Of a stretch of DNA of 60,271 nt, positions 1 to 7,786 are shown piece after piece. The DNA lies in assembly GCA_023459495.1 (NCBI GenBank), contig JAEWTL010000122.1, positions 1 through 60,271 on the forward strand, written 5' to 3'. Source of the stretch: Bacillota bacterium. Its GTDB lineage: Bacteria; Bacillota; Clostridia; Christensenellales; SZUA-584. The position numbers were made by a program, and so were the translations under genes. The notes beneath the pieces were generated by a model. It was not told the origin of the DNA. It did not search any database and saw only the letters and a program-made list of their open reading frames with translations. The number at the start of each line of letters is the position of its first letter. Position 1 is the stretch's first letter.

Positions 1-258
1 GATGAACGGCTGCGCTCCGCGCGCCTTGATCGCGCCAATCAGCGCGCGGAGCATCTCTGGAAGATGGCTGATCTCCCTGCTGCCCGCTGTGATCGCCACC
101 GTGTTGCCCGCTCCGATGCGGTCCAGCGTACCCTCCCGTCGGAGACACCGTAGCATTTCGGCCTCCACATCGGATATGCTGCGGCTCTCCATGGCGAACT
201 TCACCCTGTGAAAAAGCGGTACACAGGTATCTCCCAGCAGGTCAGAAATTTTGCTCAT
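1..258 (-). CDS. LarA-like (DUF2088, lactate racemase family) protein, N-terminal part
   Basis: Only the first 86 residues are present; the gene runs off the left edge. The ATG at 258 overlaps the TGA of the upstream permease (ATGA), so the two are probably translationally coupled. The motif VAITAGSREISHLPEMLRAL followed by KARGAQPFI matches the N-terminal domain of DUF2088/LarA-like proteins, where a glycine-serine-arginine turn is followed by a 'region then APF(I/V)' strand. Characterised LarA is a nickel-pincer lactate racemase, and related proteins act on other 2-hydroxy acids. The nickel-pincer-binding and catalytic residues lie outside the window. Its place at the end of a sugar-type ABC operon suggests it acts on the imported compound or a product of it. 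That substrate link is inference; the family call rests on a short segment. Confidence 0.72.
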   Translation of the reverse strand, partial: MSKISDLLGDTCVPLFHRVKFAMESRSISDVEAEMLRCLRREGTLDRIGAGNTVAITAGSREISHLPEMLRALIGAIKARGAQPFI

Positions 259-1232
259 GCCTGTTTCGTTCTCTTTGACCACGTCTGTACGGATATGCCA
301 ACAGCGATGAGAATAACCAGACCCTTAAGTACAAACTGCCAGTAGGAGGAGACCCGCAATATATTCAGGCCATTGCTCATCACACCGAGTATCAACGCAC
401 CGACCAGCGTCATTACGATCTTACCCTCGCCGCCGGAGAGCTTGGTCCCGCCAATGACGGTTGCGGCAATAGCGTCCATCTCCCAGCCATCGCATGCGGT
501 AGGCTGGCCGCTGTCAAGGCGAGAGGCAAGCACGATCCCCGCAAGCGCCGCGAGCATACCGGAAAGCGTATAGGCAATGGTCGTATAAAGCTTGACGTTG
601 ATGCCGGATAGCCGTACAGCCTCGGTGTTGCCGCCAATCGCGTATACGTATCTTCCGAACTTGGTGTAGTTGAGTACGATGAAAAGTATCCCATACACCA
701 CCACAATGATCCAGAACGGAACAGGCAGCCCCAAAAACAAGCCTTTGCCTATCTTCTGGAAATCATCGCCCAGGTCAGAAATCGGCAGCCCGCCGGTGAG
801 CAGGAATCCCACACCTCTTACCAGCGTCATCATCGATAGTGTGACAATAAAAAACGGTATTTTGAGCAGTGTGATGATCGTACCGTTTATCGTGCCCAGT
901 ATCGCGCCGGTGAGTAGCCCTACTAATATTGCGAAAATCATATTCGTGCCGTCTCGCAGCAGAAAAGCCGCTATCAGCGAAGAAAAGCATGCCACTGAGC
1001 CAACAGAGAGGTCTATGCCGCCTGTCAGCAGTACAATTGTCATGCCGCCAGCAAGTATTGAGTTGGTGGCGATCTGTTTAAAAATATTTTCGACGTTGCC
1101 GCCCGAGAGGAACACGTCGCCCTTGGCAATGGAGAGGATGATGCATATGCCGATAAACACGAATATTGTTGCAAAATCCCTCATTTGTATTTTCTTCATT
1201 TTCATCGTGGATGAATTGCTGTTTTCACTCAT
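255..1232 (-). CDS. RbsC-type sugar ABC transporter permease
   Basis: Inner-membrane permease of the ribose/galactose/xylose (CUT2) ABC family, 325 residues, the usual length. A short charged N-terminus precedes many hydrophobic helices. The conserved ANSILAGGMT-like stretch, 'LTGGIDLSVGS' and 'AIGGNTEAVRLSGI' are hallmarks of RbsC/XylH/MglC permeases, and 'ATVIGGTKLSGGEG' is the cytoplasmic coupling region. It follows the ATPase gene by 15 bp and overlaps the next gene by 4 bp, so it belongs to the binding protein-ATPase-permease operon. CUT2 permeases usually form homodimers served by one fused ATPase, which fits the single permease and double-domain ATPase here. Substrate cannot be read from the sequence. 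Confidence 0.93.
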   Translation of the reverse strand: MSENSNSSTMKMKKIQMRDFATIFVFIGICIILSIAKGDVFLSGGNVENIFKQIATNSILAGGMTIVLLTGGIDLSVGSVACFSSLIAAFLLRDGTNMIFAILVGLLTGAILGTINGTIITLLKIPFFIVTLSMMTLVRGVGFLLTGGLPISDLGDDFQKIGKGLFLGLPVPFWIIVVVYGILFIVLNYTKFGRYVYAIGGNTEAVRLSGINVKLYTTIAYTLSGMLAALAGIVLASRLDSGQPTACDGWEMDAIAATVIGGTKLSGGEGKIVMTLVGALILGVMSNGLNILRVSSYWQFVLKGLVILIAVGISVQTWSKRTKQA

Positions 1233-1247
1233 TGGAGTTCTCCTTCT

Positions 1248-2732
1248 TTAAGCTTCAATGCCAGTTGAATACGCAAGTATACGCTCCTGCGTGGCCTCGC
1301 TCCCCGTAATCTCGGCGGCCACTCTGCCCTCTCGCATGACGATGATGCGGCCGCTGATCTGGAGTATTTCGGGCAGTTCGGAGGATATCACGATCACACA
1401 TATCCCCTCGGCTAAAAGGTTTTTCATCAGTTCGTATATTTCGGCCTTTGCGCCTACGTCTATGCCCCTTGTAGGCTCATCGAATATCAGCACTTCCGGC
1501 TTGGCAAATAACCATTTTGCCAACACGATCTTCTGCTGGTTTCCGCCCGAAAGGTTTTTGGCCTGCTGATAAATACTCGGCGTTTTTATGTTAAGAGCCT
1601 TAACATAGTTGTTGGCAACTTTCGATTCCAGTCTTTTGCTTATAAAGAACGAGCGGATTACGGCGGCTACGTTTGTCAAGGTTATGTTTTTACGCACATC
1701 CAACGATAAAACCAGCCCCGCAAGCTTTCGGTCTTCGGGCATCAGTGAAATCCCGTTTTTAATAGCGCTTTTAATGCTGTTGATCTTCACTTTTTTGCCG
1801 TGCATAAATATCTCGCCGCTGTCGAACTTATCTGCGCCGAAAATCGCGCGCATCAGCTCTGTTCTGCCGGCGCCCACAAGACCGGAAAATCCAAGTATCT
1901 CGTTTTTATACGCTTTGAAGCTCACGTCCTTGACGTTGCTGCCCACAGTTAAGTTCTTTACCTCCAGAACGAGGTCACCGCGCTCACCGCAGATATGCTT
2001 ATTCTCGCTGATCTCGCGGCCGACCATCAGCTTGACGAGCCCGTATTTGTCCGCCTCGTCTATCCTCATGGTCTTAATCAGTTTTCCGTCTCTGAACACG
2101 GTGACGCGATCCGCGATCTGGAAAACTTCCTCGAGCCTGTGAGAAATATATATGATTGTAACGCCCTGCTCCTTTAACGTTTTTATCGTGCTGAACAGCG
2201 CGTCAATCTCCACGGTAGTGAGTGATGCCGTAGGCTCATCCATGATCAGCAGCTTTGCATTCCACGAGATGGCTTTGGCAATCTCCACCATCTGCATTTG
2301 TGCGATACTCAGGCTGCCTACTTTTGTTTTAAGATCGTAGCCTATATTAAGTTGATCGCATATCGTCTTGGCTTTATTGTATAATTCTTTTCTGTTTATG
2401 AAGCCAGCCTTTGAAGACTCCTGCCCCAACAGAATATTTTCTGCAATATTCAGATTCGGATTCAAGTTCAATTCCTGATAGATGATGCTGATACCTTGTT
2501 CCTTTGCGTCGTGCGGCTTGTTGATTTCAACCTTCTTTCCCTTGAAATAAATGGTTCCGGATGTTTTGCTGACTGCGCCTGCAAGTATTTTGAGCAGCGT
2601 GGATTTGCCTGCGCCATTCTCGCCGCATATCGCCATCAGCTCGCCTTCCTCTATGTCTAATGACACATCATCCAATGCGGTAACGCCAGGATACATTTTA
2701 GTAATGTTCTGAACCGAAAGTATAATACCCAC
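1248..2732 (-). CDS. RbsA/MglA-type sugar ABC transporter ATP-binding protein
   Basis: 494 residues with two ABC domains, as in RbsA, MglA and XylG. The first domain has Walker A GENGAGKST at residues 37-45, a degenerate signature LSIAQMQMVEIAKA and Walker B LLIMDEPTASL. The second has the usual degenerate P-loop (SGLVGAGRTELMRAIFG) but an intact signature LSGGNQQKIVLAKWL and DEPTRGID. The start is a GTG at 2732 with GGGAGG seven bases upstream. It powers uptake by the adjacent RbsC-type permease. A wobble-rich hairpin separates it from the binding-protein gene upstream, which would allow lower expression of ATPase and permease than of the binding protein. Confidence 0.95.
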   Translation of the reverse strand: MGIILSVQNITKMYPGVTALDDVSLDIEEGELMAICGENGAGKSTLLKILAGAVSKTSGTIYFKGKKVEINKPHDAKEQGISIIYQELNLNPNLNIAENILLGQESSKAGFINRKELYNKAKTICDQLNIGYDLKTKVGSLSIAQMQMVEIAKAISWNAKLLIMDEPTASLTTVEIDALFSTIKTLKEQGVTIIYISHRLEEVFQIADRVTVFRDGKLIKTMRIDEADKYGLVKLMVGREISENKHICGERGDLVLEVKNLTVGSNVKDVSFKAYKNEILGFSGLVGAGRTELMRAIFGADKFDSGEIFMHGKKVKINSIKSAIKNGISLMPEDRKLAGLVLSLDVRKNITLTNVAAVIRSFFISKRLESKVANNYVKALNIKTPSIYQQAKNLSGGNQQKIVLAKWLFAKPEVLIFDEPTRGIDVGAKAEIYELMKNLLAEGICVIVISSELPEILQISGRIIVMREGRVAAEITGSEATQERILAYSTGIEA

Positions 2733-2754
2733 TTTTTCACCTCCCTGGTTTCTT

Positions 2755-2786
2755 AAAAGGGGGAAGAAAGCATGCTCCCTCCCCCC
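2755..2786 (-). terminator. Intercistronic hairpin between binding protein and ATPase genes
   Basis: On the minus-strand RNA a G-rich arm pairs with a C/U-rich arm (five G-C pairs plus A-U and several G-U pairs, loop CAUGC), followed by UUUU. Located between the stop of the binding-protein gene and the ATPase gene. Hairpins here in sugar operons usually cause partial termination or protect the upstream mRNA. It is weaker than the other terminators in the window, so partial read-through is the likely role. Confidence 0.55.
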
Positions 2787-2803
2787 TCGGTCAACTTAAG
2801 ACA

Positions 2804-3874
2804 TTAATTCGAAGGGGTATAGTACTGGTTTACGTTCTCGGCGGTAACAAGATACTGTGCATCATCGCTGCACTTGACCCATTCGCCGAGATCTTCGCCT
2901 TCAATCTTGCGGATCGCAGCGTCGATCGCGTCCGCTCCGATGATCATGCCATCAGCCGCTACGCTGGCCTTGATGTATCCGCCTTCAGCCATGTTCTTCT
3001 TCTCGTCCTGGCCGGCGTCAAAACCGATTACGCAGATTTTAGCGGGATCTGCTCCGGCAGACTCATATGCCGCTGCTGCGCCCTTCGCGCTGTCGCCATT
3101 GATGCCGAACATGATATTGATGTCTGGGGTCGCCTGAAGGATATCCTCAGCTGTTTTAAGCGCACCTTCCATAGTGGCTCCGCAATCGATCGCGGTAACC
3201 CATTCCACGTCAGGAGCTACGGAAGCGAGCCCATCCTGATAACCCTTCGCACGGTCACGGCAGTTCTGGAAGTAGGGATAATCCAGAAGAGCCGCCTTGC
3301 CCTGACCGCCGTTGTTATCGACAGCCCACTGACCCGCATACTGGCCCGCCATGAAAGCACCCGCGTACTGGTCGGTACCGATGAGGGGGTATACGCCTTC
3401 AATGAGCGTCATCTCTACAAGTACAGGAATACCGGCTTCTTCCGCTTCAACGAGTGCGGGCTTGATGCCTTCGGGGTTGGTGGGTGAGCAGATGATCGCA
3501 TCGACTTTCTGCGTTACAAAATCCTCTATCTGCGAGGTCTGCGTAGCAACATCCCAGTTGGGATCGCTGATGACCACTGTGACACCGCGATCTTCTGCTG
3601 CGGCTTTTATTCCCTCCAGATAAACGATGTAATATTCATGCTGCGTGGTCAGTGGAGAAATGCCGATGACGTAGTTCTTGATGGCTTTTTCACCCGGCTG
3701 TGTTTTGCCGGTATCCCCCGTTTGATCGGTATTAGCTGTCGAGGCAGAAACCGATACATCAGCTGCGGGCTTGGATTCGGACGATACGGATGCAGGAGCA
3801 GAGCACGCCGTGAGTGCGAACGCCAACATCAGCAGTGCCATAAGTACGGATATTAGCCGAATCTTTCTTTTCAT
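2804..3874 (-). CDS. Sugar ABC transporter substrate-binding lipoprotein (transport partner)
   Basis: Extracellular binding protein of the periplasmic-binding-4 (ribose/galactose) family, 356 residues. I start it at the ATG at 3874, with GGAGG nine bases upstream; a longer reading upstream has no ribosome-binding site and a non-signal-like N-terminus. Signal peptide with lipobox LTAC (Cys24), then a low-complexity Ser/Ala/Thr linker to about residue 70. The mature domain begins YVIGISPLTTQHEYY, a signature shared with the two binding proteins encoded at 4180-6152, and continues with typical elements such as VDAIICSPTNPEG and DQYAGAFMAGQYAGQ. It is the first gene of the operon with the RbsA-type ATPase and RbsC-type permease, so it is the likely delivery protein for transport. 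Ligand unknown; a sugar or sugar-like compound is inferred from family. Confidence 0.93.
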   Translation of the reverse strand: MKRKIRLISVLMALLMLAFALTACSAPASVSSESKPAADVSVSASTANTDQTGDTGKTQPGEKAIKNYVIGISPLTTQHEYYIVYLEGIKAAAEDRGVTVVISDPNWDVATQTSQIEDFVTQKVDAIICSPTNPEGIKPALVEAEEAGIPVLVEMTLIEGVYPLIGTDQYAGAFMAGQYAGQWAVDNNGGQGKAALLDYPYFQNCRDRAKGYQDGLASVAPDVEWVTAIDCGATMEGALKTAEDILQATPDINIMFGINGDSAKGAAAAYESAGADPAKICVIGFDAGQDEKKNMAEGGYIKASVAADGMIIGADAIDAAIRKIEGEDLGEWVKCSDDAQYLVTAENVNQYYTPSN

Positions 3875-3903
3875 TAATTTTAACCTCCAAATACGAATTT
3901 TGA

Positions 3904-3916
3904 TGTCTGTCAGACA
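3904..3916. promoter_or_regulatory. 13-bp dyad in leader of the transporter operon
   Basis: TGTCTGTCAGACA reads the same on both strands except for its central base. It lies 30 bp upstream of the binding-protein start, in the leader or promoter region. It could be an operator or a small RNA hairpin. YesN-type AraC regulators more often use direct repeats, so assignment to the adjacent regulator is only a guess. Confidence 0.35.
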
Positions 3917-4024
3917 CGTTGAATTGTATAATGTGATCCTACAAAAAAATATCCGAGCATTTTTGAGGAGTATCCCGGATTTTTTCGGTCTGGCCACAGA
4001 GCCTTATTGAAAAAAATAAATAGG

Positions 4025-4056
4025 ATATAAAAAAACAGGCGCTGTCTGACGCCTGT
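4025..4056 (-). terminator. Rho-independent terminator of the kinase/regulator/binding-protein operon
   Basis: On the minus strand ACAGGCG pairs with CGCCUGU around an 8-nt loop, followed directly by a run of U. It separates the sensing operon (4180-9668) from the transporter operon (1-3874), so the latter needs its own promoter between about 3880 and 4020. Confidence 0.85.
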
Positions 4057-4105
4057 GGAATCTGCACGATAAGTTGAGATCACCATCACTCCGGTTTTGC
4101 GAAGC

Positions 4106-4140
4106 GGCAGATGGAGGTGCGTGGTGCACCTCCATCTGCC
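4106..4140. repeat. Perfect 15-bp inverted repeat in the 3' untranslated region
   Basis: Arms 4106-4120 and 4126-4140 are exact reverse complements around the 5-nt loop GTGGT. There is no T-run on either side, so it is not by itself an intrinsic terminator. It lies about 40 bp downstream of the stop of the last binding-protein gene and about 50 bp before the true terminator. It may be an mRNA-stabilising 3' hairpin or a protein-binding dyad. Confidence 0.6.
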
Positions 4141-4179
4141 TGTGGGGAGAAGGGGGCAGCTAATTATTATCGTATGTGC

Positions 4180-5154
4180 TCAGCCCGAATGGTCGAGTGC
4201 GTTCTGCTGTGTAACCAGATACTGCGCGCCCTGCACCTCTACCCAATCGGGCAGCTCCTCGCCTTCAATCTTTTTAAGCGCTGTTTCAATACATACCGTC
4301 CCAATGATATCGGTATCTGCCGCGACGCTCGCCTTGATATACTCGTCACCCGCAATTAGCCTGCGACAGCCTTCATCCGCGTCGAACCCCACGATGCATA
4401 CCGCCGAGGTGTCGAGCCCGAGAGCGTGGAAAGCCGCATTGGCACCTTTTGCACTGTCGTCGTTTACGCCGAACACACATCGCACATCCGGGTGTTCTTC
4501 CAATATGTTCAATGTGGCAGCGCGGGCGGTCTCCATCTTGGCCTGCGCATCCACATCGGCTACGATTTGCGCCTCCGGGCAGGCGGCTTTTAGACCTTCA
4601 ACGAAGCCGCTAACCCGGTCGTTGATATTTTTGAAATACGGAAAGTCGAGAATCGCAACCTCAAAGACGCCTTCGCAGTGGGCGTTCATCCACTCGCCCG
4701 CATACTCGCCTGCAAGCCGTCCACCCGAAAACTGGTCGGTGGCAACGAGCGGCGTCACCCCTTCTACATAAGTCATCTCTACGATGACGGAAATGCCCGC
4801 CGCCTCAGCATCCTGCAGCACCTCTCCGATTGTTTCCGGGTCCACCGGGGAGCAGATGATCGCATCGACACCGGACTCTATGAAGGAACGGATATCGGAT
4901 TCCTGCTTCGCAGCATCCCACTGCGAGTCGACCACGACGACCTCCACGCCTTTCTGCCTCGCCGCCTTCTGGATGCCTTCGATATATCCGACGTAATACT
5001 CCAACTGCGTCGTCAGCGGCGATATTCCGATTACGTATGCGTCTTTATCAACACTGGCCGAAGATACCACCGCGTCCTCATGCGCACTGCAGCCTGCAGG
5101 TATGAGCAGCACGAACAACAGCAAGCCAAAGCCCATAGCCCAAGCTTTTTTCAT
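4180..5154 (-). CDS. Sugar-binding lipoprotein of the sensor operon (second copy)
   Basis: 324 residues, periplasmic-binding-4 family. The start at 5154 gives a proper lipoprotein signal (LLIPAGC, Cys22); a longer upstream reading is basic and unlike a signal peptide. The mature part opens YVIGISPLTTQLEYY and is closely similar throughout to the protein encoded just upstream (5178-6152), including the same length and the ends KKIEGEELPDWVEVQGAQYL here and EKIEGGMLPEWVEVEGAQYL there. This marks a recent tandem duplication. It is the last gene of the YesM-YesN operon, with no permease or ATPase before the terminator. That suggests a receptor role (presenting ligand to the kinase) or a second delivery protein for the neighbouring transporter. 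The receptor role is inferred from the XylFII-LytS/YesN precedent. Confidence 0.9.
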   Translation of the reverse strand: MKKAWAMGFGLLLFVLLIPAGCSAHEDAVVSSASVDKDAYVIGISPLTTQLEYYVGYIEGIQKAARQKGVEVVVVDSQWDAAKQESDIRSFIESGVDAIICSPVDPETIGEVLQDAEAAGISVIVEMTYVEGVTPLVATDQFSGGRLAGEYAGEWMNAHCEGVFEVAILDFPYFKNINDRVSGFVEGLKAACPEAQIVADVDAQAKMETARAATLNILEEHPDVRCVFGVNDDSAKGANAAFHALGLDTSAVCIVGFDADEGCRRLIAGDEYIKASVAADTDIIGTVCIETALKKIEGEELPDWVEVQGAQYLVTQQNALDHSG

Positions 5155-5177
5155 TGCACCACCGCCTTCACTTTTAA

Positions 5178-6152
5178 TCAATTCTGCAAGCCCGAGATGT
5201 TCTCCTTCGAAACGAGATATTGCGCACCTTCCACTTCCACCCACTCCGGCAGCATGCCGCCTTCGATCTTCTCGATCGCCGTATCGATGCATACCGCTCC
5301 AATGATGTCCGTATCCGCCGCAACGCTGGCTTTAATGTATTCATCGCCTGCGATCAGCTTGCGGCATCCGCGGTCTGCATCGAACCCGATGATGCATACG
5401 TCGTTTGTATCGAAACCGAGGTTGTGGAATGCCTCGTTTGCGCCTTTTGCGCTGTCATCATTGATACCGAATATGCAGCGTACGTTCGGATGCTCTGCCA
5501 GGATATTTTCCGTCGTCGTAAGCGCGGTCTCCATTTTGGCCTGGGCGTCTACGACCGCCACAATCTGTGCCGTTGGGCATTCTGCATTCAGGCCGTCCGT
5601 AAATCCGCTCACCCGGTCATTGATGTTTTTAAAGTACGGAAAATCAAGGATCGCTACCTCGCATACGCCGCCGCAGTGTTCGTTGATCCACTGGCCGACA
5701 TACTGCCCCGCGAGTTGGCCTCCGGCATACTGGTCTGTGCCTACCAGCGGCGCAATTCCCTTCACGTAGGTCATCTCCACGACCACCGCAATGCCCGCTT
5801 CCTCCGCCTCGCGAAGCACGCCGCCAATCGTTTCAGGGTCCACTGGTGAGCAAATTACCGCGTCCACACCTTCCTCAATGAATGTACGTATATCACTCTC
5901 CTGCTTTTCCGCGTCCCATTTGGAGTCGACGACAGTCGCCTCTACCCCGCGTTCACGTGCGGCTTTTTGAATCCCCTCAATATACCCTACATAATATTCA
6001 TGCTGCGTCGTCAGCGGCGATATGCCAATTACATACTGATATCCCTCGTTGCTCTGCTGCGCGCCGGACTCCTTCCCGTCCGTGCCCACGCCGCAGCCTG
6101 ACAGCAGCAACAGCGAGCTGAGCAGCAGCGCCGCCTGGCGTTTTAGTTTCAT
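5178..6152 (-). CDS. Sugar-binding lipoprotein of the sensor operon (first copy)
   Basis: 324 residues, periplasmic-binding-4 family, signal peptide with lipobox LLSGC (Cys20). The ATG overlaps the response regulator stop (ATGA at 6149-6152), so translation is coupled to the regulator. The mature domain starts YVIGISPLTTQHEYY and shows the family features VDAVICSPVDPETIGG, VGTDQYAGGQLAGQYVGQW and FGINDDSAKGANEAF. The paralogue at 4180-5154 follows after 23 bp. Its physical and translational link to a YesM/YesN pair argues for a part in signal perception, as for XylFII with LytS. Direct proof of interaction is not available from sequence. Confidence 0.92.
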   Translation of the reverse strand: MKLKRQAALLLSSLLLLSGCGVGTDGKESGAQQSNEGYQYVIGISPLTTQHEYYVGYIEGIQKAARERGVEATVVDSKWDAEKQESDIRTFIEEGVDAVICSPVDPETIGGVLREAEEAGIAVVVEMTYVKGIAPLVGTDQYAGGQLAGQYVGQWINEHCGGVCEVAILDFPYFKNINDRVSGFTDGLNAECPTAQIVAVVDAQAKMETALTTTENILAEHPNVRCIFGINDDSAKGANEAFHNLGFDTNDVCIIGFDADRGCRKLIAGDEYIKASVAADTDIIGAVCIDTAIEKIEGGMLPEWVEVEGAQYLVSKENISGLQN

Positions 6153-7786
6153 CCAGTACCCCTTCCCGTTCCCTTTCTGAGCTCTGTCGGATTTGTCCCA
6201 AAGGCTTTCTTAAACTGCTGAGAAAAATATTTGTACTCCTTGTAGCCCACCATATAACAGACTTCAAATACTTTGAGATCGCTGTTCTTCTCCAATAGCT
6301 CCTTGGCACGGTTGAGACGGATATTCTTAAGGTAATCCGAATAGCTCTCCCCTGTTACATTCTTGAATAAATAGCTTAAGTAGGAAGGAGAGATGAACAT
6401 CTTGCGGCTCAGCATTTCCAACGAGATATCAGACGAATAGTTTTTCTTGATGAACCGTTTGACGCTTTGGATGATGTCCTGCGGCGTATTCGTCTTCTCG
6501 CCAGAGAACACGAGGGCCGCCTCCTTGGATATGGCAAGCACGTACTCTTTAAGCCCTTCGATCGATACCATATCGTATATCTCTTTTTTATAGTCGCGCT
6601 CGGTCAGGGGCTGCCCTTCTCCGGAGAAACAGTCGATCAAACTGGAGTGCAGCTTGAAGCAAAGGTTATAAGCATAGTCCATTACCATACGCGGCGACAG
6701 GCTGCTGCGCTGAAAGCTGTCAAACATGGCCGAAATGAGCTCCTCCACGTGCTGTGCGTTGCCCGCCAGCGTTTCGTCCAGAATCATGTTGGAGTCGGAC
6801 GGATAGTTCTCCAGCCACTTCTTCTGCACAGCCGTCTCCGACGATTCCCGGTAAACATAGCAGCCACTGTCGTTGTTGTAGAACGCCTTGTCCATGCTGA
6901 TACTGGCTTGCTCATAGGATCCGGGCAGCTTCGAAAACTCGGATACTGCGGCCCCCAGACCGGACGATATACGGATATATTTGTTGCCCAGCAGTTCCCG
7001 CAGCGCCTGCGATCCTTTCTTCAAAATAACGATCGCCTTGGCCTGATCGAAGGGCCTGTCCTTGAAATTGAAAATGAATATGATCTCGCGCAGGCTCTTG
7101 ACGACCGGGATACCGAGGCATCCGCCCAGCAGCAGTTCATTCGCAATATTATAGTAGGAGAATTTGAGCAGCTTCCCCTCATTGCCCCAAACCTCCTTGA
7201 TGAAGGTTTCGCTGAGTTCAATCTTAATGATTCCAGCGGCAAAGTCTCTGCCTGAAAAGTCGATCTCCAGATAATCCAGCCAGTCGCTCAGCAGGTTCCC
7301 AGAGGCCATCTCATAGTCCAGCGCCTTGATGATAAAGTCCTCGCGGAGCTTCATCAGCCCGTCGTACATCTTCTCCTGCCTGGAAAGCTGAATCATGAAT
7401 TCGCTGTGCGCCTCATCAAGCTCATTTTTAAGACGGATAAAGCACTGGATGAATTTGTTCTTGTCCGTCGGCTTGAGCAGGTAGTCGAAGACCTGAAAGC
7501 GGATGGCCTGCTGTGCGTACTCGAAGTCTGCAAAGCCACTTAGGATAACAATCCGGATATCGCTGTGCTGCGCCAGTACTGCCTCGGCCATGGCCAATCC
7601 GTCCATTACTGGCATGCGTACGTCAGTGAGTATCACGTCCGGCTTTTCTCGCAGAGCGAACTCGAGTCCCTCGCGGCCGTTGGCTACATCGCCCACGACC
7701 ACGTAACCGAGTTCCTCCCAGTCGATGCTCTTGATGATGCCCTTGCGGATGGCTTCTTCGTCTTCGACGACCAGAAGCTTATACAT
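6149..7786 (-). CDS. yesN: YesN-type response regulator (REC + AraC HTH)
   Basis: 545 residues. The N-terminal receiver domain (1-120) has the acidic pair in VVEDEE, phosphoacceptor Asp55 in LTDVRMPVMDG and the conserved Lys in YLLKPTDK. A long middle region of roughly 300 residues, common in YesN proteins, is followed by a C-terminal AraC-type double helix-turn-helix (about 440-545) with MLSRKMFISPSYLSYLFKN and VGYKEYKYFSQQFKKAFG. The start at 7786 is chosen because GGAGG lies just upstream and MYKLLVVEDE is the normal REC start. It overlaps the kinase gene by 8 bp and the next binding-protein gene by 4 bp. It probably activates the adjacent transporter operon. Confidence 0.93.
   Translation of the reverse strand: MYKLLVVEDEEAIRKGIIKSIDWEELGYVVVGDVANGREGLEFALREKPDVILTDVRMPVMDGLAMAEAVLAQHSDIRIVILSGFADFEYAQQAIRFQVFDYLLKPTDKNKFIQCFIRLKNELDEAHSEFMIQLSRQEKMYDGLMKLREDFIIKALDYEMASGNLLSDWLDYLEIDFSGRDFAAGIIKIELSETFIKEVWGNEGKLLKFSYYNIANELLLGGCLGIPVVKSLREIIFIFNFKDRPFDQAKAIVILKKGSQALRELLGNKYIRISSGLGAAVSEFSKLPGSYEQASISMDKAFYNNDSGCYVYRESSETAVQKKWLENYPSDSNMILDETLAGNAQHVEELISAMFDSFQRSSLSPRMVMDYAYNLCFKLHSSLIDCFSGEGQPLTERDYKKEIYDMVSIEGLKEYVLAISKEAALVFSGEKTNTPQDIIQSVKRFIKKNYSSDISLEMLSRKMFISPSYLSYLFKNVTGESYSDYLKNIRLNRAKELLEKNSDLKVFEVCYMVGYKEYKYFSQQFKKAFGTNPTELRKGTGRGTG

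Noticed and set aside
3875..3997. Longer N-terminus for the transport binding protein
   Set aside because: The extension precedes the strong GGAGG and would put 41 residues before a clear lipoprotein signal peptide.
4106..4140. Intrinsic terminator
   Set aside because: The stem is perfect but has no U-run on either strand; the real terminator is at 4025-4056.
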